Positions 52,577 through 61,096 of a stretch of 64,000 bases of DNA are shown here, in pieces. Origin of the DNA: Pelagicoccus sp. SDUM812005 (lineage in GTDB: Bacteria; Verrucomicrobiota; Verrucomicrobiia; Opitutales; Opitutaceae). A model generated the notes under the pieces. That model was not told the origin of the DNA. It saw only the letters and a program-made list of their open reading frames with translations, and made no database searches. A program made the translations under genes and the position numbers. The stretch spans positions 122,692 through 186,691 of the forward strand of contig NZ_JARXIA010000013.1 in NCBI RefSeq assembly GCF_031127875.1, given 5' to 3'. Each line of letters opens with the position of its first letter. The stretch's first letter is position 1.

Positions 52577-53794
52577 TCAATTACCTTTCGCTGCTGCCCC
52601 CTGATCGCTCTCTCGCACGCAGCGCGAGAGCGCCAGGGCCAGCAGGCTCACCCCTACCGCCAGCCAGCCGAGCCAGTGGTAGCCGACCAGGCGTCCCGAC
52701 GCGTCTGCCGTCACGATCAAGCCGCCGGTAGTCGAAGCCGCCCCCGAGGCGACGTCGCGGGCGCAGCCGCTTAGGCTCATGAAGGCCCCGCGCCGGGTCG
52801 GCGGGACCGCTAGGGTCATGATCGCCTGCCCCGGCACGAAACGCCCGCTGGCAAAGACAAAGAAGGTCGCCGCGATCACGAGCACCAGCCACATCGGCAT
52901 CGGACCGCCATTCGCGATCGCCAGCGTCACCACGCTGGCCACCCCAACCAGAACCGTCAGCACGCGCACCCGCCCGAAGCGGTCGGCGAGCTTTCCGATG
53001 CGCGGCGCCGTGAATACCGTCAGCACGCCCCCGATCAAATAAACCAGGAAGACGCGGTCTTCCGGCAAGCCCATGTTGGCCACGAAATACTGAGCCATCA
53101 ACGGGATGATCGCAAAGTGGCCGAACACGAGAGCGGCGTAGAACAACAGGGCCTTGCCCGCATTGGCATCCTTGAGCAAGGCCACGAACGACGCCGCCCG
53201 CTTCTTCGGGTCCGCCTCCAGATGCCCGCCCACCGAGGGCAGGCCGAAGAAGGCCACTGCCCACATCACCGTTGCCAAGCCCGCCAGCAAGAGAAACGGC
53301 GCTTCCCACTCGAAGGCGCTCGCCAGGTAAAGCCCCGTCGGCACGCCCAGGGCCGAGGCGATCGAAAAGGCAGTCATCACGATCCCCACCGCCGCTGCCC
53401 GACGCTGCGGCGGCACCACGTCCCCCACGATCGACAGCACCAGAGCCGTTGCCACTCCGCCAAAACCGCCGCTGATCATGCGCCCCACCATCAAGGCCGT
53501 CGCATCCTGGGCCAAGCCGCAGGCCAAGGTTCCAGCCGTAAAGCCCGCGTACACGAAGAGCAGGGCCGTGCGCCGATCGAAGCGATCGATAAACGGCGCG
53601 GTCAAAAGCCCCACCACCCCCGAGCTAACCGCGTAGGCCGCCACGATCGCGCTGAACCTCCCCGGTCCGATCCCCAAGTCGCGCACGAGCTGAGGCCCCA
53701 ACGGCATCAGGATCATAAAGTCCATAACGTGGGTGAACTGAACAGCCGCCAGCAGCAGCAAAAGTGGTTTTTCCGAAAGCGTCCGGTGTCGCAT
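52577..53794 (-). CDS. MFS transporter (drug-efflux type)
   Basis: A 405-aa major facilitator with about 12 hydrophobic segments. LAAVQFTHVMDFMILMPLGP in TM1 and FIDRFDRRTALL in the TM2-TM3 loop are typical of DHA1-like or AraJ-type exporters. No substrate can be inferred. It faces the sugar block, and its stop lies only a few bases beyond the relic at 52520-52570. GC-rich codon usage returns to the genome norm here. Confidence 0.9.
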   Translation of the reverse strand: MRHRTLSEKPLLLLLAAVQFTHVMDFMILMPLGPQLVRDLGIGPGRFSAIVAAYAVSSGVVGLLTAPFIDRFDRRTALLFVYAGFTAGTLACGLAQDATALMVGRMISGGFGGVATALVLSIVGDVVPPQRRAAAVGIVMTAFSIASALGVPTGLYLASAFEWEAPFLLLAGLATVMWAVAFFGLPSVGGHLEADPKKRAASFVALLKDANAGKALLFYAALVFGHFAIIPLMAQYFVANMGLPEDRVFLVYLIGGVLTVFTAPRIGKLADRFGRVRVLTVLVGVASVVTLAIANGGPMPMWLVLVIAATFFVFASGRFVPGQAIMTLAVPPTRRGAFMSLSGCARDVASGAASTTGGLIVTADASGRLVGYHWLGWLAVGVSLLALALSRCVRESDQGAAAKGN

Positions 53795-54030
53795 AATCTA
53801 ATCGCCGGAAATCGCGTCCATCGGGATCAGTATTCCGGAACTCCTCCAACGAACGCCAGACCCGAGCAACTGCCAAGCATTGCTAGAAAGGTTTTTCATT
53901 TCGATATGTCACCGGTCGGAACCATCCTCCCTCGCCTCACCTACCACAAGCCGCCTAGCCAACGACCCTCTCGGCAAACGCTCGCCACCGAGCAAGGAAG
54001 CTGCCCCTTCCCGATCCTCTCGCCCCTCGT

Positions 54031-55485
54031 TTAACCGTCTGGTAAAACTACCCTGAATTCGCTTCCCTTTCCGACGACGCTAGCGACCTCGATGCGGCCG
54101 CCCACGTTTTCCACGATCGCCTTCGCCAAGGCGAGGCCGAGACCGGAATGGCCGGCTTGCGAATCGCTGCGAGATCGATCCACCCGGTAGAAGCGATCGA
54201 AGATGCGGGGGAGGTCTTCCGGGGAAATCCCGGGACCATCGTCGATGACTCGAACCACCGCCGCCCTCTCGTTCGCTTCGACCTTCACCTGCACCCTTCC
54301 CTTTCCCCCATGGTGCTGCACGGCATTTCCTATCAGATTATTGAATACAACCGAAAGCAGCTCGGGATTCGCCCTGATCAGCATCGACGGCAACTCGGAT
54401 TTCAAGCGAATCCCCTTAGACTCCGCCAGCGGCTTGATAAGCGAAATCGACTCGGCAAGGACCGTCGCCAAGTCGCAATCGATACCTTCCGTCCCGGGGG
54501 GATTGCTATCCTGCCGAGCAAGCAACAACAAGCTTTCCACCAAGTTGCGCATGCGTTCGGCTGCTTCGTGACAAAGCTCAAAGGACTCCTGATAATCCTC
54601 GGAGCTGCGCGGGATTTCGCGTTTCCGCATGCGGTGGCTTTCGGAAAGCAAGATCGTCAGAGGAGTTCGCAACTCGTGTGACGCGTCCGCGGTGAACTGT
54701 CGCTGCTGCTCGAGCGTCGCGTTGAGTCGATCGAAAGTATGGTTCAAAACGCGGCTGAGCTGATCGAGTTCGCTGTCCTTGCCCGAAAGGCTGATGCGCT
54801 CGTTCAGGTTGCCCTCCGCTATTCTCGACGCCGTCCGGCTAATCGATTGGATCGGCCGGATCGCCTTGCCCGCGAGCCACCACCCCCCGAGCAGACCGCC
54901 AAGCCACAGGGCCACCCCGCTGCCCGCCAAAGACCAAGCGAAGCGACGCTTCTCGGCCAGATCCGCCGAGATATCCAACCCGACCACGCTGCGCAGTCCG
55001 AAGTCGAAACTATGCACGCTCTCACGGTTCGTCCCGTTCATGCGCATCTCCTCGAGCATTCCTCCTCCCTCCGAAAAGGAGGGAAATTCGATACGCTCAG
55101 GAGCGTTCGCCGACTTCAACAAGACGCGACCGTCCGCATCGGCAAACGCGTAATAAAGAGTATCGGTGGACTCTTCGCCAGACTCCTCTCCTCCCGTATC
55201 CTTTCCTTCAATACCACCGCTGAGCAACTTTTGGTAAAGTTCCTGGGGATAAGGAATTCGCTTGTTCTGCACCGTGCCGGCTTCCGACGGAAGCCCCCCG
55301 CTTCGATCCGTAATCTCCCTGATGAGCGCTCGCTCCTGCTTTTGAAGTTCGCGGTCGATACGCCCTCGTTGGTTCAACCATGCGAGTTGGTAGGCCGTTC
55401 CGCAAAAGGCCGCGATGGCCATCAATAGGATGAGCCCATGCCAGGCCTGAATCCGCCAACGGATAGATTGGAAAGGGATTTTCAT
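54031..55485 (-). CDS. sensor histidine kinase of the efflux operon
   Basis: A 484-aa membrane kinase. TM1 lies at about residues 14-36 and TM2 at about 182-204, with a periplasmic sensor of about 145 residues between, which is rich in Glu/Gly near 95-110. HAMP follows (KAIRPIQSISRTASRIAEGN), then HisKA with His270 (ADASHELRTPLTILL) and HATPase_c (FNNLIGNAVQHH, DDGPGI, GLGLALAK). It overlaps the response-regulator gene by 4 bases and is last in a six-gene operon with a MacAB/TolC-like exporter. It probably senses the exported compound or envelope stress. Confidence 0.94.
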   Translation of the reverse strand: MKIPFQSIRWRIQAWHGLILLMAIAAFCGTAYQLAWLNQRGRIDRELQKQERALIREITDRSGGLPSEAGTVQNKRIPYPQELYQKLLSGGIEGKDTGGEESGEESTDTLYYAFADADGRVLLKSANAPERIEFPSFSEGGGMLEEMRMNGTNRESVHSFDFGLRSVVGLDISADLAEKRRFAWSLAGSGVALWLGGLLGGWWLAGKAIRPIQSISRTASRIAEGNLNERISLSGKDSELDQLSRVLNHTFDRLNATLEQQRQFTADASHELRTPLTILLSESHRMRKREIPRSSEDYQESFELCHEAAERMRNLVESLLLLARQDSNPPGTEGIDCDLATVLAESISLIKPLAESKGIRLKSELPSMLIRANPELLSVVFNNLIGNAVQHHGGKGRVQVKVEANERAAVVRVIDDGPGISPEDLPRIFDRFYRVDRSRSDSQAGHSGLGLALAKAIVENVGGRIEVASVVGKGSEFRVVLPDG

Positions 55486-56132
55486 TCGATACAGTAGCCA
55501 TGCCCCCGACGGGTGGCGATGAGGCCGGAGCCTAGTTTCTTGCGCAGGTTCGAAACATGCACGTCGAGAAGGTTCGACAGGCTGTTGTCCGTTTCGTCAA
55601 AGAGATGTTCGTAAAGGTCGCTGCGACTCACGACCTCGCCACGGTGAACGAGCAGGTATTCTAAAAGCGAATACTCGCGGGCAGTCAGTTCGATCTCTTG
55701 TCCATCTCGCGTTACGCGACGACGGGCCATATCGAGCTGCAAGCCCTCGAAATCGATCTTGGACTGCGTCTTCCCCGCCGCGCGCCGGATGAGGGCCCGC
55801 AAGCGAGCAACCAGCTCGTCGCTGTCGAAGGGTTTGGTCAAATAGTCGTCCGCTCCGGAATCGAGACCCTTGATGCGATCGGGAACCGTGTCCCGAGCCG
55901 TCAACATGAGAACCGGTACGTCGTGCCCGGGACGCAGCCTTTCCAGCACTTGCCAGCCATCGAGCTTGGGCATCATGACATCCAGCACCAAAGCGTCGTA
56001 CACCCCTTCCTGAGCCTTGTACAGCCCCTCCACCCCGTCCGCAGCGTTGTCCACCGCGAATCCTTCGTCCTGCAGCGTAGCGCTCAGGCTTCGGCGCAGG
56101 CCGGGGTCATCTTCTATAACGAGTACGCGCAT
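55482..56132 (-). CDS. OmpR/PhoB-family response regulator
   Basis: A 216-aa regulator. Its receiver domain has phospho-Asp51 (LVLDVMMPKLDGW), the switch Thr in MLTARD and Lys in TKPF. A C-terminal winged helix follows (VTRDGQEIELTAREYSLLEY ... VSNLRKKLG). It lies 6 bases after the ABC permease and overlaps the kinase gene by 4 bases. The CTTAA direct repeat before the first gene of the operon is a plausible target, giving autoregulation. Confidence 0.95.
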   Translation of the reverse strand: MRVLVIEDDPGLRRSLSATLQDEGFAVDNAADGVEGLYKAQEGVYDALVLDVMMPKLDGWQVLERLRPGHDVPVLMLTARDTVPDRIKGLDSGADDYLTKPFDSDELVARLRALIRRAAGKTQSKIDFEGLQLDMARRRVTRDGQEIELTAREYSLLEYLLVHRGEVVSRSDLYEHLFDETDNSLSNLLDVHVSNLRKKLGSGLIATRRGHGYCIE

Positions 56133-56138
56133 CGCGGT

Positions 56139-57362
56139 TCATTCGTGACGCAAGGCATCTATCGGATCAAGCCGAGAGGCGCGCCGGGCCGGAGCAAAGC
56201 CAAACACGATTCCCACTAAGGCCGAGAAGAAGAAGGCGATCAGGTTGATTTGCGCATTGAAAGCGAAAGGGATTTGAATGAGCGGCGCCAACAGCGAGCA
56301 AAAGGCGAACGCGAGCCCAATCCCCACGATGCCGCCGACGCATGACAGCGTGAGCGCCTCTACGAGGAACTGCCACAGCACCTCCTTCGCAGTGGCTCCG
56401 ATCGCGAGCCGGATCCCGATCTCTCGCGTCCGCTCCGTCACCGATACCAGCATGATATTCATGATCCCGATACCGCCAACCAGCAGGGACACAGCCGCCA
56501 CCGCGGAGAGCAGCATGGTCATCAGTTCGGTGGAAGAGCTAAGCGTTTCCGCGATTTGCCGCGTATCGAAGACGTTGAAGTCGTCGTCCTGGTTGCTCTG
56601 CAGGTTACGACGCTGACGCAGCAACGAAGAGATATCGCTGATCAGCGTATCGCTGTCGTAGCCCTCCTCCGCCGAGATGCTTATCTCGCTAATATCTCGC
56701 CCCGAAGTGCGGCCGCCGAGACGGCGTTGCATGGTAGTCAAAGGAACCACAATCGTATCGTCCTGATCCCCCATGCCCGCTTGCCCCTTGGCCTTGAGAA
56801 CTCCTATCACTTGCAAGGATGCTTGGCCCACTCGAATCTTCTGCCCCAGCGGATCCTCGCTTCCGAAAAGTTCGGTCTTTACCGTGTCACCAATCACCGC
56901 GACGGCTTGCCCGGTACGGCTTTCGCTTTCGCTGAAGAAACGCCCCGCGGACAAGGTCCACTTATTTATGCTGAAATAGTCTTCGGTGCTTCCCGTGATT
57001 TGCGTGTTTCGGGCTGCTTGCAGATAGATCGTGCTCAGCGAGGCCTTGCGCACCGGGGCTATCGCCGCCACTCCCGCGACCTGGTCACGGATCGCATCCA
57101 CATCTGCCTCGGTAAAGTTCGGAACTCCAGCCGTACGCGCCCGCGGCCCGAAACCTGAACCGGGACGTACCATCATAAGGTTGCTCCCCAGATCCGAAAT
57201 TTGGTTCTTAACGGCCTGCGTAGTGCCGTCTCCCAATGTAACCATCGTCACCACCGCCGAAACGCCGATAATGACACCGAGTACCGTAAGGAAGGCTCGC
57301 GTTAAATTTCGCCGGATCTCCCTCAAGGCGATGAAGAAGGCGTTGCCTAACATTATAATCAT
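56139..57362 (-). CDS. MacB-type ABC transporter permease
   Basis: A 407-aa permease with the MacB/FtsX topology: TM1 at about residues 20-45, a large periplasmic MacB_PCD region (about 46-270), then three C-terminal helices including SLLVGGIGIMNIMLVSVTER with TREIGIRLAIGA. It ends PARRASRLDPIDALRHE. The start ATG is 5 bases after the ATPase stop; a second ATG 9 bases later is possible. In MacAB-TolC systems this mechanotransmission module drives export from the periplasm. Here ATPase and permease are separate genes. Confidence 0.92.
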   Translation of the reverse strand: MIIMLGNAFFIALREIRRNLTRAFLTVLGVIIGVSAVVTMVTLGDGTTQAVKNQISDLGSNLMMVRPGSGFGPRARTAGVPNFTEADVDAIRDQVAGVAAIAPVRKASLSTIYLQAARNTQITGSTEDYFSINKWTLSAGRFFSESESRTGQAVAVIGDTVKTELFGSEDPLGQKIRVGQASLQVIGVLKAKGQAGMGDQDDTIVVPLTTMQRRLGGRTSGRDISEISISAEEGYDSDTLISDISSLLRQRRNLQSNQDDDFNVFDTRQIAETLSSSTELMTMLLSAVAAVSLLVGGIGIMNIMLVSVTERTREIGIRLAIGATAKEVLWQFLVEALTLSCVGGIVGIGLAFAFCSLLAPLIQIPFAFNAQINLIAFFFSALVGIVFGFAPARRASRLDPIDALRHE

Positions 57363-57366
57363 AGAA

Positions 57367-58083
57367 TCAAAGGGCTGTAAGTTCTGAGTGAATACTATCG
57401 GTATAGACGAGACCATCGATCACCCGCACGGTCCGCTTGGCATAGGCGGCGACGTCGTCCTCATGCGTTACCATGAGGATCGTGATGCCTCGGTCGTCGT
57501 TGAGCCGCGTCAACAGATCCATAATCTCGCCGGTGGTTTCGGTGTCCAGGTTCCCCGTCGGTTCGTCGGCGAACAGCGTGCTTGGGTTCGTAACGATGGC
57601 CCGAGCAATAGCGACGCGCTGCTGCTGGCCGCCCGAAAGTTCAGCGGGCGTATTGCGCTCCTTGTCGTGCAATCCGACCTGAGCCAGAGCGTCCCGCGCC
57701 ATTTCCTTGCGTTTCGCGCGCTTGATTCCCCGATACAGCAGGGGCAGCTCGACGTTCTCGATAGCGCTCGTACGGGCCAGCAAGTTGAATCCTTGGAAAA
57801 TAAATCCCAGGGCGAAACGCCGTAAGAGGGAAAGCTGCACCGAGTCTAGATTCTCGACAGCAATACCGTCGTAGAGGTAACTGCCGGAAGTAGGTCGGTC
57901 CAGACACCCCAGGAGGTTCATCAAGGTCGACTTGCCGGAACCGCTTGGACCCATGATAGATACGAACTCGCCTTTCGCGATCTTAAGGTCGATCCCCTTC
58001 AACGCTTGAAACGCCGCATCCCCATTCCCGTAGGTTTTGGTCAAATCCTTCAGCTCGATCAATACCGGTTCTAGGTTCTTCAT
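57367..58083 (-). CDS. MacB/LolD-like ABC transporter ATP-binding protein
   Basis: A 238-aa ATPase with Walker A GPSGSGKST (about residues 45-53), the Q-loop in IFQGFNLL, the signature LSGGQQQRVAIARA, Walker B TLFADEPTGNLD and the H-loop in THEDD. The FQGFNLLARTSAIENVELPL stretch is typical of the MacB/LolD group. Its ATG overlaps the adaptor stop by one base (TAATG), indicating coupled translation within the exporter operon. Confidence 0.95.
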   Translation of the reverse strand: MKNLEPVLIELKDLTKTYGNGDAAFQALKGIDLKIAKGEFVSIMGPSGSGKSTLMNLLGCLDRPTSGSYLYDGIAVENLDSVQLSLLRRFALGFIFQGFNLLARTSAIENVELPLLYRGIKRAKRKEMARDALAQVGLHDKERNTPAELSGGQQQRVAIARAIVTNPSTLFADEPTGNLDTETTGEIMDLLTRLNDDRGITILMVTHEDDVAAYAKRTVRVIDGLVYTDSIHSELTAL

Positions 58084-59411
58084 TATACGTTCTGGTTCTC
58101 AGCGGTGATAACAAGCGTACCTTCGCTCAGTTCTTCGGAGATCGCTTCGACAAAGCGACCGTCGCTCAAACCGATGCTTACCTCGACAGGGCGCGGTCGA
58201 CCGCCTTCAAGTATCCAAATTTTGGACGCGCCGGAATCCAGATCGACCGGATCCTCTCCGCGATTCCCCATTCGAGATCCCGGACGGGAGGGACGGGGCA
58301 GCAGACTGTCGAGAAAAGACTTCTTCTCTCCGCTTGCAGCAGAGCTCGGTCCCATCCCCTCCGCGTCAGGAGGCGTAGGATTGAAACGCAGGGCGGAGAT
58401 TGGCACCAGCAGTACGTTCTCATGGTAGGCGACGTCGATATCGGCAGTCGCAGTCATCCCCGGACGCAGGCTTAAGTCTTCGTTGCCCACGGAAAGTTCA
58501 GTCGAGTAGGTGACCACGTTATCGGTGACTTCCGAGCCGTAAGCGACTTTCAGAACCTTAGCCGCGAAGCTTCGATCCGACCAGGCATCGACCGCGAACT
58601 GAGCGCTTTGCCCAGAAGCGACAAGACCGATGTCCGCTTCCGCAACCGCGACCTCCAACTTCATTTCAGATAGGTCTTCGGCGATCACGAACAATTCCGG
58701 CGTACTGAAGCTAGAGGCCACGGTCTGCCCCGGTTCGATGCTGCGGCTGAGCACGACCCCATCGATTGGCGAAACGATAGACGCTTTAGACAAGTCGTTC
58801 TCCCTCGTTTCGACATCCGCTTCCGCTTCGCTAATGGCAGCTTGGGCGCTGAGGACATCCGCCCGGGCACGCTCCGCGGCCGCTTCGGTGGCAGCAAGGT
58901 CCGCTTTGGAAGGAATGCGCCCATCGCTGATTCGCTGCAATTCCTGCTGGCGAGCCAAAGTGGCCTCCGCTTCCTTCAAGGTCGCTTTCGACTGCGTAAG
59001 CCGAGCCTTGGCGGACTCGAGAGCGGCCCGGCTCGCCTTGAGCTGGTTTTCCAATGTCCTCGTATCGAGTCGAGCCAATACCTGCCCTTTCTCCACGCTG
59101 TCATTGGAATCTACATACACTTCGACGGTCGTACCAGACAGCTCGCTGCCTACGGAAACTTCGTTCGTCGGCTCCAGGTTTCCAGTCGCCGTCACAGTGA
59201 GACGTATATCGCCGCGCTTGATTTCTTGGGTCACGAAGCTCGGCCCGCCTGGGTTCGCTTGAGCTCGTTTTCCCAACGCGACCCAAAGCGCGATTCCCAG
59301 CAATAGGACGCTCGCAATCACGATAATACGTTTCCTGGGACTACGGGTGGGACGGCCTGCGTTGATTGCTTCAGCGAGCTCAGTATTCGAATGGTTTTGT
59401 GTGGCTTTCAT
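58083..59411 (-). CDS. MacA-like periplasmic adaptor (HlyD/MFP family)
   Basis: A 442-aa adaptor anchored by one N-terminal helix (about residues 28-46). It has a lipoyl half-motif (NLEPTNEVSVGSELSGTTVE), a coiled-coil hairpin (about 115-210), the second half-motif (SIVSPIDGVVLSRSIEPGQT), and beta-barrel and membrane-proximal domains. A proline/serine-rich insert near residues 355-390 (SSAASGEKKSFLDSLLPRPS) is unusual for MacA. It lies between the outer-membrane factor and the ATPase genes. Confidence 0.92.
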   Translation of the reverse strand: MKATQNHSNTELAEAINAGRPTRSPRKRIIVIASVLLLGIALWVALGKRAQANPGGPSFVTQEIKRGDIRLTVTATGNLEPTNEVSVGSELSGTTVEVYVDSNDSVEKGQVLARLDTRTLENQLKASRAALESAKARLTQSKATLKEAEATLARQQELQRISDGRIPSKADLAATEAAAERARADVLSAQAAISEAEADVETRENDLSKASIVSPIDGVVLSRSIEPGQTVASSFSTPELFVIAEDLSEMKLEVAVAEADIGLVASGQSAQFAVDAWSDRSFAAKVLKVAYGSEVTDNVVTYSTELSVGNEDLSLRPGMTATADIDVAYHENVLLVPISALRFNPTPPDAEGMGPSSAASGEKKSFLDSLLPRPSRPGSRMGNRGEDPVDLDSGASKIWILEGGRPRPVEVSIGLSDGRFVEAISEELSEGTLVITAENQNV

Positions 59412-59420
59412 GAGAAAAGA

Positions 59421-60878
59421 TTAAAGTTGGGAAATTGAGGTGGGGACGGACCAACCGCCTCCGAGCGATTTATACAGTTGAACATGGGCGGCGAGGGCTT
59501 GGGCCTGCGTAGCAATACGCGATTGTTGGAGACTCAGTTCGGTCCTCTGGGCATCCAGCACCGTAAGCGCATCCACCTCACCCGCTTCGTACTGCATCTG
59601 AGCAAGAACGACCGATTCCTGTGCCGCTTCGCTGGCGCGTTCGAGCGTATCGAGTTGTTGGTTACGCTTCTTGATCGAACTTAACGCGTTTTCGACTTCA
59701 CTCAATGCCGCGAGCACGGAGCGTTCGTAATCCAGGTAAGACTGGGTCAGCGCTTCTCTTTGGATCTCTATGGTGCGGCTGATGCTTCCGGCGTTCCAGA
59801 TCGGAGCGCTCAACCCAGCAACGAGGCCGGAGAGGATCCTTTGGGGGTCGATCAAGTCCTCAGCAGAAAGCGCGTCGACGCCAATGGACCCACTCAGCTT
59901 TAGGCTCGGGAAACGGCTAAGTTCCGTCGCATCCAAACGAGACTGGGCAGCCAAAATAGCATTCTCCGCCGAGCGAACGTCGGGACGTTGCCGCAAGGTC
60001 TCCGCTGGGATTCCAACGGCGATCGAGGCGGGGGCTTGGGGAAAGGTCGCAGGCAGTTCGAGCTGATCCAGCAAGGACGGCGGCGTGCGTCCCGTAAGCA
60101 AGGCCAAGCTATTGCGCGTCTCCGCGATACTCTGTTCCAAATCGGGAATTTGCGACCGCGCCTGTTCAGCGGATGCGATCGATTGCTGCGTGCTCAAGGC
60201 ATCGCCTTCGCCCACCTGCTCCTGCCATTGAGCGATCTGCAAAGTAACTTCCCGCGTATCCAAACTGCTGCGGACAACTTCGAGCTGCGCCTCGTAGGAA
60301 CAAAGGCTCAGGTAAGTCGCGGCAACTTCCGCAGCGAGCGAAACTTGCACCTGCCGGTAATCGTCTGCTGCGGCAGCGAGCTCCGCGTCTGCTGCGTTCA
60401 GGTATTGACGCTGCTTCCCGAAAAGATCGATTTCCCAGCTCGCGTCTAGCCCTGCCGTGTAGGATTCGACATCCGTAGAGCTGTCGTTGACCCGGTCTTT
60501 TGTATGGGCGTTCGAAGCGGAGGCGCTCGCCGTCAGCGAAGGCCAAAGGTCCGCTTGCTCCAGTCCGCGCTCAGCTCGAGCCATCCGAATCGCAGACAAG
60601 GCGCTTCGTATATCGGGATTGTTGGCGAGGGCATCTTCCACGAGGGATTCCAGCTGCGGGTCGCCAAAAAGCTCCCACCACTGGCTGAGCGATTCCGTGT
60701 CGAGCGACGCGTCAGTCTCAGTCGCGTTTTGCCAGGCGCTTGGCAGTTCCGCATCGAAGTCCGCTTGGCTCTGCAAGATCGAAGTCGTCGTCGCGCAAGC
60801 GCTCAGCCCCCCTAAAACAAGGACAAGGGCGCTCCGGCTGAAAATGCGTGGCAAGGCTTTCTTATTTCGTTTCGTCAT
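59421..60878 (-). CDS. TolC/NodT-family outer-membrane efflux lipoprotein
   Basis: A 485-aa outer-membrane factor. The lipoprotein signal ends LSAC-ATTTS (cysteine near residue 28). Two repeats of long helices follow, with NPDIRSALSAIRMARAERGL in repeat 1 and RPDVRSAENAILAAQSRLDA in repeat 2, and interrupted barrel strands. The start is set by AGGA eight bases upstream of the ATG; an earlier in-frame codon has no such site. It is the first gene of the exporter operon, 10 bases before the adaptor gene. Confidence 0.93.
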   Translation of the reverse strand: MTKRNKKALPRIFSRSALVLVLGGLSACATTTSILQSQADFDAELPSAWQNATETDASLDTESLSQWWELFGDPQLESLVEDALANNPDIRSALSAIRMARAERGLEQADLWPSLTASASASNAHTKDRVNDSSTDVESYTAGLDASWEIDLFGKQRQYLNAADAELAAAADDYRQVQVSLAAEVAATYLSLCSYEAQLEVVRSSLDTREVTLQIAQWQEQVGEGDALSTQQSIASAEQARSQIPDLEQSIAETRNSLALLTGRTPPSLLDQLELPATFPQAPASIAVGIPAETLRQRPDVRSAENAILAAQSRLDATELSRFPSLKLSGSIGVDALSAEDLIDPQRILSGLVAGLSAPIWNAGSISRTIEIQREALTQSYLDYERSVLAALSEVENALSSIKKRNQQLDTLERASEAAQESVVLAQMQYEAGEVDALTVLDAQRTELSLQQSRIATQAQALAAHVQLYKSLGGGWSVPTSISQL

Positions 60879-60920
60879 ATGGCATTCCTGTGAGGATGCC
60901 ACGACTCTAGCAGATCGAAC

Positions 60921-60937
60921 CTTAAGATATGGTTAAG
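60921..60937 (-). promoter_or_regulatory. PmrA/OmpR-style direct repeat before the efflux operon
   Basis: On the minus strand CTTAAC-N5-CTTAAG, two 6-base half sites with an 11-base period. This is the spacing used by OmpR-family dimers such as PmrA (CTTAAT-N5-CTTAAT). It lies 43 bases upstream of the outer-membrane factor start, in an otherwise GC-rich divergent intergenic region. The operon's own response regulator is the obvious candidate to bind it. Confidence 0.7.
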
Positions 60938-61096
60938 TCCGGAAGAAAACCCGCCATACCTGAGAGCCCCCTCGACATCGACTCTTCCACCACCGCCATG
61001 GTGAAGATCAAAAAAGTCAGGCGACCAGCCCAGCTCCCCACTTGCTACTCCCGTCACCCTTTCTAGAAACGATCCACCTCTCCAACATCCCTTCTC

